The position numbers and the translations under genes were made by a program. Of a stretch of DNA of 64,000 nt, positions 26,983 through 37,286 are shown piece by piece. Source of the DNA: DATBVX01 sp963705495 (GTDB lineage: Bacteria > Pseudomonadota > Gammaproteobacteria > Steroidobacterales > Steroidobacteraceae). How positions within the stretch are numbered: position 1 is the first letter of the stretch; every line of letters starts with the position of its first letter. The stretch is from positions 1-64,000 of the forward strand of contig CAVPJQ010000020.1 in NCBI GenBank assembly GCA_963705495.1. The letters are read 5' to 3'. The notes beneath the pieces were generated by a model. It was not told where the DNA came from. It did not search any database and saw only the letters and a program-made list of their open reading frames with translations.

Positions 26983-27516
26983 ATGTCCAGTCAGCATCGG
27001 ATTCGGACGGCTCTGTGGGTTGTTGCCGCAGCCGCATTGCTACCTTCGACGGCGTCAGTTGCGCAGAACTCAGCGGACCGCGACTTGAGCGAAATCAGCA
27101 GCTACGTGCTGACCGACGCGGGTCTTGCCAAGTACACCCAGGCCGTCAAGAACCTGGGCCCCCTTGCGAAGGGGATGTCGGATCACTGCGCTGAAGGGGA
27201 CGACGATGACGGTGAGAGTGCTCACTCCCTGGATGAAACGGTGGCGCGCGTCGATGCGAATCCAGGCGTTCACGCGGCGATCAAGGCGGCGGGCATGACG
27301 ACCCGCGAGTACCTCGTTTTCACCTTCTCCTTGTTTCAGAACGGCATGGGGGCTTGGGCGCTCGATCAGCCGGGTGGCAAGTTGCCGCCAGGCATGTCTT
27401 TGGAAAACGTGAAGTTCTATCGCGCGCACGAGGGCGCCATCAAGCAACTGAGCGCTGAGACCAAAGCCGCCGACTGTGAAGGTGGCGAGCGCGAGGACGA
27501 GGACAACGCGCAATAG
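26983..27516 (+). CDS. Exported protein of unknown function, about 177 residues
   Basis: Starts MSSQHRIRTALWVVAAAALL with a signal peptide ending near ASVAQ. The mature part is acidic (GDDDDGESAHS), with helical text such as EISSYVLTDAGLAKYTQAVK and TREYLVFTFSLFQNGMGAWA; two cysteines may pair (SDHCAEG and AADCEGG). The start at 26983 was chosen for the signal peptide; a start at 26926 would extend it. It faces the next exported protein convergently. The family is not recognised. Confidence 0.6.
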   Translation: MSSQHRIRTALWVVAAAALLPSTASVAQNSADRDLSEISSYVLTDAGLAKYTQAVKNLGPLAKGMSDHCAEGDDDDGESAHSLDETVARVDANPGVHAAIKAAGMTTREYLVFTFSLFQNGMGAWALDQPGGKLPPGMSLENVKFYRAHEGAIKQLSAETKAADCEGGEREDEDNAQ

Positions 27517-27531
27517 CGAGGCGACTGGCGA

Positions 27532-28410
27532 TCAGATGCCGGCCATGTCCCTGCACTTGTTTCCAGTGCAGTTCGGCTCCGCTACGCGTTCGCCGTACAA
27601 GCGCTCCGCAAGCTTCATATAGTCCCGCACGGCGTCGAGAGTGGCCGTGGACTTGTAGGAGTCCGTAGGAGCGCCCCGCAATGCGATAGTGGCCAGCACT
27701 CTCGAGTCGTTCCTTTCGTGAGACGGAATACGCTCAGTGACGAGGTAGTCCTTGTAGCGCTTCATGAAGGCCTGCATGGCACCGGTGGCGCCCCACCATT
27801 GCGGGCACATCGCGACATACGCCTGGTCGGCTTCGCGCTTGATGGCATCGTACTCGGCGAAGGCCCAGTCCGGTGTGCCACTCTCACCGACGCCCCAGCC
27901 TTCGGTGATGCCGAGCTTTTTCCGCAGAGCCGCGAAGTGCGTCCGCGGCGGTACCAGCGCCGTCTCCATCGCTGCGTGGTAACGCTTGAGCAGAGCCGTT
28001 TCCTCGGCCTCGATCGCTTGCTGCTTTTCGAGTTGCTGCGTGTGTTCGGCTTGGACCGCCTCGGGATCCGTTGCGCCCGTTTGCTGGAGGAGCTTCGTCG
28101 CGTTCTGGGGGTCCTTCATCATCAATTCCTGCATGCGAGCGGCCGTGGCCATGGGGTCCTCTCCCGCCGTCGAGCCCCAGTTGGAGATCTGATCGTTGAC
28201 CTCCTTCTGCTTGGCGGCGTCGGCTGAGACGACCTGCAATGCCGCGGCATTGGTGGCGGCGAATTGATCCTGTGATGCGTAGCAGGCCGTCGGCAGCGGC
28301 ACAGCCTTCGCCCAGGGGCTCGCTGGCGGTTGCGCGCAAAGACCGGACGCCATCGCCAATACACTTGCGCCCGTCGAGAAGAGCAAGCGGCCATAACATG
28401 AACCGCGCAT
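27532..28410 (-). CDS. Exported protein of unknown function, 292 residues
   Basis: N-terminus MRGSCYGRLLFSTGASVLAM with a signal peptide cleaved near LCAQ. The mature protein is largely helical with long charged segments (EKQQAIEAEETALLKRYHA) and four scattered cysteines, two near the C-terminus (EPNCTGNKCRDMAGI). No catalytic motif is seen. It is convergent with the exported protein at 26983-27516 and divergent from the DUF3617 gene. The cluster of three exported proteins of unknown role may act in the cell envelope. Confidence 0.6.
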   Translation of the reverse strand: MRGSCYGRLLFSTGASVLAMASGLCAQPPASPWAKAVPLPTACYASQDQFAATNAAALQVVSADAAKQKEVNDQISNWGSTAGEDPMATAARMQELMMKDPQNATKLLQQTGATDPEAVQAEHTQQLEKQQAIEAEETALLKRYHAAMETALVPPRTHFAALRKKLGITEGWGVGESGTPDWAFAEYDAIKREADQAYVAMCPQWWGATGAMQAFMKRYKDYLVTERIPSHERNDSRVLATIALRGAPTDSYKSTATLDAVRDYMKLAERLYGERVAEPNCTGNKCRDMAGI

Positions 28411-28591
28411 GCGGCCTCCTTCAGCTGAGATGGATCGTCCGCTTGCGACAACGCGATGCGATCGCCAACGCTTGGAAACGAAGTGGGCTCTGGCCCATTA
28501 TGGTTCATGGAGTCTGGGCCAGTCCTGCGCCCGAGTGTATGCTTTTGCGGCGATCGAGCCACTCCAATAACGAACTGGGAAGGGTAATAGC

Positions 28592-29032
28592 ATGGCCTTG
28601 CCTTTTTTTTGCCGCGCGTCGGGCGCTGTTTTGACCCTGCTCGGATCTCTGGTTGTCGTTGCGGCGGGCCCGCGGGCAGACACGCCAAGCGCCGCCGGGG
28701 ATCTCTGGGAAGTGACGTCCAAGATGTCGATGGAGGGGATGCCGATGGAGATGCCGGCGCAGAAGATGAAAGTCTGCGCGGCGAAAGTGTGGACCAAGCC
28801 GCCGGCGGGCGACAACCCGCAGCAGAAGTGCATGCGCTCGGACTACGTGATCGACGGCGACAAAGTCACCTGGACCGAGAGTTGCGAGGGGCCGCCGATG
28901 ACAGGCAAGGGCGAGATCACGCGGCAGGGTGACGATGCTTATGTCGGATCCATCCAATACAGCTCCGCACAGGGCAACATGACCATCAAGCTCGCTGGCC
29001 ACAAAGTGGGGACCTGCGACAACCCCAGTTAG
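28592..29032 (+). CDS. DUF3617 domain protein, exported
   Basis: A 146-residue protein with a signal peptide (LTLLGSLVVVAAGPRADT) and the DUF3617 pattern: GDLWEVTSKMSMEGMPMEMP, a KVCAAKVW cysteine, CMRSDYVIDGDKVTWTESC and YVGSIQYSS. DUF3617 proteins are small periplasmic proteins of unknown function, common in proteobacteria; the paired cysteines are typical. Starts ATG 28592 after a weak AGGG site. A 477-base gap follows. Confidence 0.8.
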   Translation: MALPFFCRASGAVLTLLGSLVVVAAGPRADTPSAAGDLWEVTSKMSMEGMPMEMPAQKMKVCAAKVWTKPPAGDNPQQKCMRSDYVIDGDKVTWTESCEGPPMTGKGEITRQGDDAYVGSIQYSSAQGNMTIKLAGHKVGTCDNPS

Positions 29033-29108
29033 GAAGCGCGCGGGGACTCGCCCGCACCGACCCGTGGTTCACGCCCGTTCGTGTTACGGATAGGGTCTGA
29101 TTCTTTCC

Positions 29109-29339
29109 TCAATTTTCGTCAACGGAAAATTTCGTTCCCGCGGGGGTCGCACGCGCGACGTCGCGAATGTCATCTGGTGCACCGGGTTTCATCCGGGCTT
29201 CGACTGGATTGATCTTCCCGTCTTTGTGCGTCTGCCATTCCTGCACGCGATGTCCTCGTCCATGGTCCATGGCGTTGGCCGGGACGCAGCGCGCATCGTC
29301 GCGCAGATCAGGTTGCGACTCGGTGCAGGGGCAGTCGCG
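29109..29339 (-). other. Open frame without clear start in a 477-base gap
   Basis: The gap 29033-29509 contains no clear gene. The minus strand is open for 76 codons with protein-like text (DLRDDARCVPANAMDHGRG, then KDGKINPVEARMKPGAPDD) ending at TGA 29109. The only in-frame ATG (29270) would give 53 residues and lacks a good ribosome binding site. It may be the tail of a decayed gene or chance. Plus-strand frames here look unconvincing. Confidence 0.25.
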
Positions 29340-29424
29340 TCACCGCAAGTCTGATTGGGAGCGCTACTTGATCCGCAACCCTATGTTTAGACGACAGTTC
29401 TAGCGTGTCCGGATCTAGGACCGT

Positions 29425-29466
29425 TGACTCAATGATCATTTAGAATACTGAACAGTCATTGAGTCA
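29425..29466. promoter_or_regulatory. Probable operator of the TetR/BetI-type regulator
   Basis: Perfect inverted arms TGACTCAATGA (29425-29435) and TCATTGAGTCA (29456-29466) flank an AT-rich core, 44 bases upstream of the regulator start. The core also holds the palindrome AATGATCATT and the string TGAACAGTCATT. A related string occurs upstream of the second TetR gene (43107-43120). Autoregulation by the adjacent TetR-type domain is the simplest reading. Confidence 0.55.
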
Positions 29467-29509
29467 GGCCGCCGGCCGGGATAAAATGCAGGCACACCGG
29501 GAGACTCCA

Positions 29510-31361
29510 ATGTCCGCCAATATCCAGGGCAGCCCTGAGCTGCGACCCAGTGGCTCCAAGCTCGATCTGATCCGTGCCACCGTGGCTGCGATCTCGCGCC
29601 ATGGCCTCTCGGAATTGACTTCGGCCAAGATCGCGAGCGCGGCGGGCCACACGGCCGCTTCGGTCAATTTTCACTTCGGCGTCCAAGGAAGCGCTGCTCC
29701 TCGCCACGTTGCGCGAGGTCTCCGAGGAGTTTGCCGAGAGCATGGCAGCCGTGCTCGCCGATGCAGGCGACGACGCATTGCTGGGCCTGCTCGGAATCAT
29801 CGATGCGAGCCTGAGCCGGCGACTGAGCGAGTCGCAGAAGATCGCGGTGTGGTACGCATTCCTGGCCGAGTCGAATGCGCGCCAGGACTACCAGCGCATC
29901 TGCGGTGAGCGCGACCAGTCTTACAGCCAGACGGTCACGACGCTTTGCACGCGGCTGATCGCCGCCCGCGGCGTCGAGGGCTGGCCCGACGCCGAGGCCG
30001 TCGCGCTCGGCCTGACGGGTCTCATCGATCAGCTGTGGCAGGGCATTCTGTTCGAAGGCGACGACTTCGATCGTGACGCTGCGAAGCGCCAGTGTCGCGC
30101 CTATCTGTGCAGCGTCTTTCCGTGGCTCGCCGATCGTATCGAGGCAACTGCGCCGGCGAAAGCAAAGGTTCGAGCCTTGCAGCCGGAAGTGCGGACACCG
30201 ACAGATCCGGCGCTGCGCTACACCTTGCCGGCCTGGGTCTATCACAGCGAGGAGTTTCACGAGCTCGAGAAGGAACACCTGTTCCTGCCTTCATGGCAGA
30301 TCGTCTGTCATGTCAGCGAGCTCGCTTCTGCCGGGGACTATGTCGCGTTCGAGTTCTTCGGCCGGCGGGGCTTCGTCATCCGTGATGACGCCGGAACGCT
30401 GCGTGCCTTTGACAACGTGTGCGCGCATCGCGCGCACGCGGTCGTGGGCGGGCAGCGCGGTCACTGCGCGAAATTCCTGACCTGCCCGTACCACGGCTGG
30501 ACCTATCATCTCGATGGACGCAATCGCAGTGTCAGCGCGCCCGACACGTTCCCGAAGTTCGATCGGTCGAAGTTCGGGCTCAAGCCGCTCGAGCTCGAAG
30601 TGTTCTGCGGCATGGTGTTCGTGAGGTTCCGCTCAGGCGAAGCGAGCGTCGCAGAGCGCATGGAGCCTCACAAGGCGGAGCTTGCTCATTACCGGATCGA
30701 GCAGATGGTGCCGCTCGACGAACTCTGGGTTCACGACGTGGAGATCGACTGGAAGAACCTGGTCGAGAACTATGTCGAGGACTACCACTTTCCCATGGGT
30801 CACCCGGGCCTCTCGGCATTGATGGAGTCGCAGTACGATCGCGAGGTCCTGCCGGCGGGCACGATGCGCTTGAGTCACCGGATGCGCGAGACACCGCTCA
30901 AGTCCTGGAGCGCGCAGCGCTACGCGAAATTTCTGCCGACGATCGAACATCTGCCCGAGACCATGCGTCGCCGCTGGACCTACATCGGGCTGTTCCCCAA
31001 TGTGTTCTTCGACATCTACCCGGAGTGGCTGGACTTCTTCCAGCTGGTGCCGACCGGGCCTGGGCGTACGCAGATCCGCGCCCGCTCGTATGGTTTCCCG
31101 GATGACCGGCGCGAGATGCGGGCCGCTCGCTGGCTGTGCGCACGCCTCAACACACGTGTGCAGGCGGAAGATGAAGTGCTCACGCGCTCGGTGCAGCGGG
31201 GGCTCTCCTCCGGCGCGTATACGCAGGGCATTCTCTCGTCCAAGGAAATCGTGCTGGCCGGGTTCCAGGACTGGATCCGGGCTCGGCTACCGGTGACGCA
31301 CCTCACGCAGGCGCCGGCCCGCGGCACAGTCGCGGCACGCAATTCCAGCCTGGCGATCTGA
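29510..31361 (+). CDS. TetR/BetI-type regulator domain fused to Rieske non-haem iron oxygenase, one frameshift
   Basis: ATG 29510 follows GGAGA. Residues about 12-65 are a TetR helix-turn-helix (LTSAKIASAAGHTAASVNFH). An extra G at about 29681 breaks the frame; corrected, it continues SKEALLLATLREVSEEF and a BetI-like ligand domain (ESQKIAVWYAFLAESNA). With no stop, the same frame then enters a Rieske oxygenase: cluster ligands CAHRAH and CPYHGWTYHLDG, and iron site ENYVEDYHFPMGHP. The Rieske part resembles GbcA/carnitine-type monooxygenases that cut N-methyl or trimethylamine groups. An internal GTG at 30189 could give a separate 390-residue oxygenase, but its ribosome binding site is weak. 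No reductase gene is adjacent. Confidence 0.78.
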
Positions 31362-31372
31362 CGAGCGCCGGA

Positions 31373-32768
31373 TCAGATCGCGCGCAGGTACCACTCGTAG
31401 TCGCGATCCGTGATCTCGGCGTGGAAGCGGTCGCATTCTTCGCGACGGCACGTCGCGAACAGGTCGTGATAACGCTTGCCGAGGTACTGCGGCAGCACGG
31501 TTCCCTTGTCGAATGCATCGAGCGCCGCTTCCCAGCGCAGCGGCAGCCCAACCCTTTCCTCGATGACCTCGCCCTGCGCAACCATCGGGCCGGGTTCGAT
31601 GCGGTTGGTGATTCCGTGGTGAATGCCCGCGAGAATCGCCGCCATCACCAGGTAGGGATTCCCATCGGCGCCACCGGGTCGATGTTCGATACGCGTGTCC
31701 TCGGGTGCTGAAAGTGGCACCCGCAGCGCGACCCCACGATGATTGACGCCCCAGTTGGGCGCGAGCGGGACGAACAGTCCGGGCCGATAGCGTCGATAGG
31801 AATTCGCCGTAGGCGCGAAGATCGCCATGGATTCGGCCATCGTTGCCGCAAGACCGCCGACGGCGTGGCGCAGCGTGTCGGAAAATGGTTGCTCCGGAGC
31901 CAGGCCCGGCAAACACATTGCGACCGGATTTATCCGTAAGGCTGACGTGCACGTGCAGGCTGCAGCCCGCTGCCTGCGCAAACGGTTTCGCCATGAAGCT
32001 CGCGCCCAGGCCGTGCCGTCTCGCGACAGCCTTGACCGCCCGCTTCAAGAGTACGGCGTGGTCGCACGCACGCTCTGCGTTGGCCACGTGACGCAGATTT
32101 ACCTCGAACTGGCCCGGCGAGAATTCCTTCAGCGTGGCGCCCGCGGGGATGTTCTGTGCTTCGCAGACCGCGTACAGCTCGGCCAGGAACGGATCGACAT
32201 CCTCGACGTCCTCCATGCTGCCGTACTGTGGCCCATCCTGCGGCCGACGCGTCCCCGGTATGTTGCCAACCTTCGGGGAGGGGCGATTGCCGTCCGAGAC
32301 CGGATCCGCTGAATCGAGCAGATAGAACTCGAGCTCCGTCGCCGCCACGGCTGTCAGCCCCAATTCCTGCAGCGGTCGTGCAGCGTTTCTGAGCACCTGG
32401 CGCGGGTCGGCGAAGAACGGCTCGCCATTGGAATTCGCCATCACGAGCAGCAGCTGCGCGGTCGGCACCTGCGCCCAGGGCACGGGCGCAAGAGAGCCAG
32501 GCACGGCCGTCGAGATCGCGTCTGGATCACCGTCACGGCTCCCGCTGTCGATGCGCTCGAACGTCTGCCCCTTGCTGTCGAGCAGCACAGTTGCGCCGCA
32601 GAAGTTGAGGCCTTCCTTGAAGGGCTTCGCGAACTCGTCACGCACGACTCGCTTGCCGCGCAGGATTCCCAGCATGTCCGGTTGCAGGAGCTCGAGCAGC
32701 TGCGTATCCGGGTATCGTTCGAGATAGGCCTGCAGCTCCCCAGGCGCGCGATTCGTTTCTTTGTTCAT
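31373..32768 (-). CDS. Glutamine-synthetase family ligase (PuuA-like), one frameshift
   Basis: A GS-type ATP-dependent ligase of about 464 residues. Start ATG 32768 has a GGGGAAGAA site and overlaps the enoyl-CoA hydratase stop (ATGA). Motifs: ELEFYLLD, GQFEVNLRHVANAERACDHA, FMAKPFAQAAGCSLHVHVSL and, after an extra C at 31905-31907, FAPTANSYRRYRPGLFVPLA and NPYLVMAAILAGIHHGI. Next to polyamine-type transport, aldehyde dehydrogenase and aminotransferase genes, it more likely makes a gamma-glutamyl-amine than glutamine, as PuuA does for putrescine. This is inference: the family also includes true GS and other amine ligases. It converges with the Rieske fusion gene. Confidence 0.82.
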
Positions 32769-33603
32769 GAGTTCTTCCCCGCCGATTTGCCCGTGGCGCG
32801 GGCGCTGCGCCACGCGACTGCAGCCTTCGCCCCTTCGCGTTTCAGGATGGCATTGAATTCGCGCGACTCCGCGGACTCGGAAGTTTCGATGGTCACGTTC
32901 AGTTCGAGCGCCTGCAGCAGTGCCTCGCGCATGCCCGCCGATGTCGAGGCTGCGGTTGATCGCCTGTTTCGTCAGTTTCACGGCCAGCTGGATCATTGGC
33001 GGCGACGCGCCGGGCAAGCTCGAGAGTCCGGTCGAGCGCCTGTCCTGCCGGGACGACGCGATTGATCAGCCCCATGTCGAGCGCGTCGGCCGCGGTGACC
33101 CGATCATCGCCGCTGAGGAGCAGATACTTCGCGCATTTCGGCCCAGCGAGCCAGGGCAGCAGCATCGCTACGATGCCGCTTCCGAATCGGACCTCTGGCG
33201 CACCGAAAAAGCAGTCCTCGGACGCGACCGTGAGATCGCAGGCGAGCGCGAGCTCCATGGCACTGCCGAGGCAGTAGCCATGTGTAGCAGCGAGCGTGAC
33301 CTTGGGACAATCCCAGAAGCGCATGATGATCTCAAAGTCGTTGCGCAACGCCTGGCGGACGTGCTCGGGTTCGGGCTTGCCGGCGCTTTCGATTTCCATG
33401 TCCAGATCGAAGCCGGCCGAGAAGGCGCGGCCGGCACCGGCGAGCACGATCGCGCGAACCGAGAGATCCGCTTCCGCGGCGTCGAGCGCACTTCCAAGTT
33501 GAGCGATCATCTGTTTGTTGATCGCGTTCAGTTTGTCGGGCCGGTTGAGCATCAACAGGGCGATGCCATCGCGAAGCTCGCTGCAAACCAGTGCACCGGC
33601 CAT
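32765..33603 (-). CDS. Enoyl-CoA hydratase/isomerase family, two frameshifts
   Basis: A crotonase-fold enzyme beginning MAGALVCSELRDGIALLMLN (ATG 33603, GAGGTGA site). The CoA oxyanion motif AGAGRAFSAGFDLDME and the glycine pocket ATHGYCLGSAMELALACDL are present. Corrections are needed at about 32998 and 32936 (extra G in GGCGGG), both +1; the frame then runs QLAVKLTKQAIN and on to a 45-residue tail (REFNAILKREGAKAAVAW). Its stop overlaps the ligase start. It hydrates or isomerises an acyl-CoA, matching the acyl-CoA dehydrogenase and synthetase nearby. Confidence 0.83.
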
Positions 33604-33613
33604 CTGCGTCACC

Positions 33614-35138
33614 TCAGGACAGCCGAAACCACGCGGACTTCGACTGCATGTAGCTCTTGATGCTGTCGAAGCACTTGTCGCGCGCGTGACCCGACTGCTT
33701 GTAGCCGCCAAACGGCTGGGTCATGTCGCCTTCGTCGAAGGAGTTGATCCAGATGATGCCGGCCTCGATACCGCGCACCAGCCGGAACGCGGTGTCGAGA
33801 TCGCGGGTCCAGACGCCGGCGGCAAGCCCGTAGATGGTGTCATTCGCTATGGCGATGGCCTCGTTCGACTCCATCGAACGGAATCACGGTGGCGACCGGG
33901 CCCGAAGATTTCCTGGCGTGCAATCGTCATGTCGTTACGCACGTCGGTGAAGAGAGTAGGGCTGACGTATGCGCCTGCATCCATACCCCGCGGTGCGCCG
34001 CCGCCGAACTGCAAGCGCGCGCCCTCGCGTCGTCCGGTCTCGATCAGGTTCAGCACCCGTTGCTGCGCTTCGCGCGTTACCAGCGGACCGAGGTTCGTCG
34101 CGGGATCGAGCGGATCACCCGGCTGAAAGGCGTCCTTGCCGAGCTCGATGAATCGCTCGACGAACCGCTCGTGGAGCGAGCGATCGACGAGCAGCCGCGA
34201 GCCGGCATTGCAGACCTCCCCCATGTTGGAAAATATCCCACGGTAGGCGGCGGTGACCGCACGATCGAGATCCTGCGACGTCGGCGAGGAACACCTGCGG
34301 TGACTTGCCGCCGCACTCGAGCGCGACCTGCTTCATGTTCGACTGGCCCGCGTACTGGAGGATCAGCTTCCCGACCTCGGTCGAACCCGTGAAGGTGATC
34401 TTCGCGACGTCGGCGTGCAGCGCGAGCGCCTTGCCAGCGACTTCGCCCAGTCCGTTGACGACGTTGAACACGCCCGGCGGCCCGCCCGCCTCGACGAACA
34501 GTTCCGCAAGTCGCAGGCAACTCATGGGCGCCTGTTCCGCGGGCTTGAGGACCACCGTGTTGCCGGCGGCCAGCGCGGGAGCGATCTTCCACACGGCCAT
34601 CAGCAGCGGATAGTTCCACGGCGAGATCGCGCCGACGACGCCGAGCGGCTCGCGCAGGACCATGTGCATGACGCCGGCTTCCGTGTTCGTGACGCTCGCC
34701 CTCGATCTTGTCGACGCACTCCGCCATGAAGCGAATCGTGTCGATGACGGAAGGCAGATCGACGCCGACCACGTCGGCGATCGGTTTGCCCATGTCGAGT
34801 GTTTCGAGCACCGCGAGGGATTCGGCGTGCTGTTCCACCAGCGTCGCGAAGCGATACATGATCTCCATGCGCTGCCGGGGCGCGATCCGTGACCAGGATC
34901 CGTCCTTGAACGCGCGCCTGGCCGCCGCAACTGCGCGATCGATGTCCTGCTCGGTGCCTGCCGACATCTCCGCGAGCGGTTCGCCGGTCGCCGGATTGAC
35001 GGTCGCGAATCGTCCGCCTTTCGCGGCATCGACGTATCGACCCTCGATGAAGAGGCGTGTCTCGATGCGGGCGCGCGCCGCGTTCGCCGCAGCCTGCCAG
35101 CGCACCTTGTCGTAGTTGCCTAGTGTCTGAAGGCTCAT
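33614..35138 (-). CDS. NAD(P)-dependent aldehyde dehydrogenase, four frameshifts
   Basis: A full ALDH of about 500 residues: N-terminus MSLQTLGNYDKVRWQAAA, then ATVNPATGEPLAEMSAG, GAISPWNYPLLMAVWKIAPA, ITFTGSTEVGK and LECGGKSPQVFL (catalytic Glu). The catalytic Cys is in GEVCNAGSR, and the end has EAGIIWINSFDEGDMTQPFG. Shifts occur at about 34698, 34272, 33898 and 33871; each is explained by one extra G/C. The set resembles gamma-glutamyl-aminobutyraldehyde or betaine-aldehyde dehydrogenases. Its start overlaps the end of the acyl-CoA synthetase gene (ATGA), and the enoyl-CoA hydratase start follows its stop by 10 bases. Confidence 0.83.
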
Positions 35139-37263
35139 CGAGCTTGCCTCGCTTGTGGCTCGACCTGGTGATGCGGCTGGCGACCGACGATGAGTGCATC
35201 GACGATGACGCAGCCATTCGCGTGCACGATCACCGGATTCAAATCGATCTCACTCGACTCGATCGCCGAGACCGGCGACCACCGCGGAAAACTGCGCCGC
35301 CGTCCTGCAGAATGCGTCCACGGCTAGCGGGCGACTTGTAGCGCGGGCTGTGCAGAAGAGCGCCGAGCTTCAGCCGCTCGACTAACCTATGGGCTTCGGC
35401 GGCATCGAAGGGCGGCAAAGCATAGACCACATCGGCGAGCGCCTCCACGTGCACGCCGCCGAATCCGACCAGCACGACAGGTCCGAACTGATCGTCGTGA
35501 ACCATGCCGAGCAGCATCTCCACGCCCGGGGTGCGGATCATCGGTGCGACCAGTGCGCGCGGACCGATCCGGTTCGACAGGTCCTGGTAAGCAGCGTCAG
35601 ATCGGCCTCGTCCTCGATGTTCATCCGTACGCCGTCGCGGTCCGACTTGTGGTCGATGCCGCGCATGGCAGTCTTGAGGACGACGGGATAGCCGAGCTCG
35701 CGCGCGGCCGCGCGCGCTTCCAGCGCGCTCTCGACGATGCGACCCGGGTTGGCCGGGCAACTGGAAGTCCCGCAGCAGCGTCATCGCCTCGTGTTCATCG
35801 AGCTTCGCGTGGCTCGCGAGATGAGTGCGCCACTGGGTGAGTACCGGCTCCGGCAGCTGCGAACACAGGCCCGCGCTCGCGCGCTTGATGGTCGCGATAG
35901 TCCAGCAGGCACTTCGCCCCGCGCAGAAACGAACGGACGCCGTCGAGCACCGGGAAACCTGCACGTGTCGAGGCGATGACCTGCGCAGTCGGTTCCGGTA
36001 CCCTGGTGATTGGCAACGAGAAATGCAGGCTTGCCGGACGCCGCGTGCCCCGCGCGCAGGTAGTCGAGATAACCGGAATGGATGCCGCCCCCTGCGACGC
36101 GATCATGGATGACCGCGCCGAAGGCAGCGCCCGGATCACACATCAACGCGGCGAAGCATTCCTGCATCGCGACGTGATAGTCCGGGCCGCCGGTGCTCCA
36201 GGCATCGAGGGGATTGATCGGCGGCAAGCCGGGATCAAGGAGTGCAGCGAGCTGCGCCGTGGTGGCGGAGCGAGATCTGCGTGAGCGGCACGCGCGCCTC
36301 ATGAGCCAGATCGATGAGCAGCTGCCGTTCACCGCCCGAGTCGTGAATCGATACCAGACCGCCGGCCCCGACCGCGATGCGGCTGCGCGAACATGATGAG
36401 GGCCGTGGCGAGCTCATCCATGTCGTCCACGCGCTGCACGCCGTAGCGATCGAACAGCGCCTGATACACGGCGTCCTCGCCGGCGATGGCGCCCGAATGC
36501 GAGACGGCCAACCTGGCGGACGAGCTCCGTACGACCCACCTTCAGCGCGACGATGGGTATGCCGCGCTCGTTGCGCCTTCTCGAACGCGCGAGCAAGCCC
36601 TTGCGGATTGCGCGCGGTCTCCATGAACAGGCCCACGGCGCGGGTCGTCGGCTGATCGAGCGCGAAGTCCAGGTACTCGTCCATCGTGACCGCCAGTTCC
36701 TGGCCGGTCGATACCACGAGGTTGAAGTCGATGCGCTCCTCGCTATCGACGATGCCGCACATTCCGGAGCCCGAGTGACTGATGTAGGCGACGTTTCCGC
36801 CGCGCGCGTGCACTCGCGTCTCGAATCCGCACGCCCAGATGCCAGCGGCGAAATTGTAGAAGCCCATGCCGTTGGCGCCGCAGACCACGAGTCCTGATGC
36901 GCGAATCTTCGCGAGCACGCGCTCCTGAAGATTTGGCTTGCGATCCTGCGCCAGCACGAGCGAAGACATGATCGTTGCGGCGCGCGCGCCATGAGCGATG
37001 ACCTCGTCGAGCGCTGCTTCGATGCGCTCGTCGCTGACCGCGAAGATCACGTGCTCGACCGGCTCCGGCAGGGCCGCGAGTGAAGGAAAGCACGGCACAC
37101 CGCAGACCGATTGATAGCGAGGGTTGACCGCAAACAGTGCACCATCGAATCCGCCTTTGAGGAGGTTTGCGACCTCGTGCGACCGACGGTTCCGGTGCGC
37201 TCGGTCGCGCCCACCACAGCGATTGAGTGTGGGACGAAGCAAGGGTTCCAGGCGATGAGGCAT
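35135..37263 (-). CDS. ADP-forming acyl-CoA synthetase (CoA-binding plus ATP-grasp), many frameshifts
   Basis: Pieced across frames this gives a protein of about 700 residues: MPHRLEPLLRP, a CoA-binding Rossmann start (HSIAVVGATER), GFDGALFAVNPRYQ, ISHSGSGMCGIV and AVSHSGAIAGEDAVYQALF, then an ATP-grasp domain (THLASHAKLDEHEAMTLLRD). The C-terminus is EIDLNPVIVHANGCVIVDAL, a family hallmark. It converts acyl-CoA plus ADP to acid plus ATP or the reverse. I count at least eight frame changes, more than in any other gene here. Most resolved ones are +1, and one near 37190 looks like a lost C. It could be a pseudogene, but the error pattern matches that of neighbours. Confidence 0.75.
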
Positions 37264-37286
37264 GTCAGCCCCGAACCGCGCGGCGG

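Noticed and set aside
29167..29403. 78-codon plus-strand frame in the gap before the TetR-Rieske gene
   Set aside because: Cysteine/serine-rich text, no ribosome binding site and no recognisable domain.
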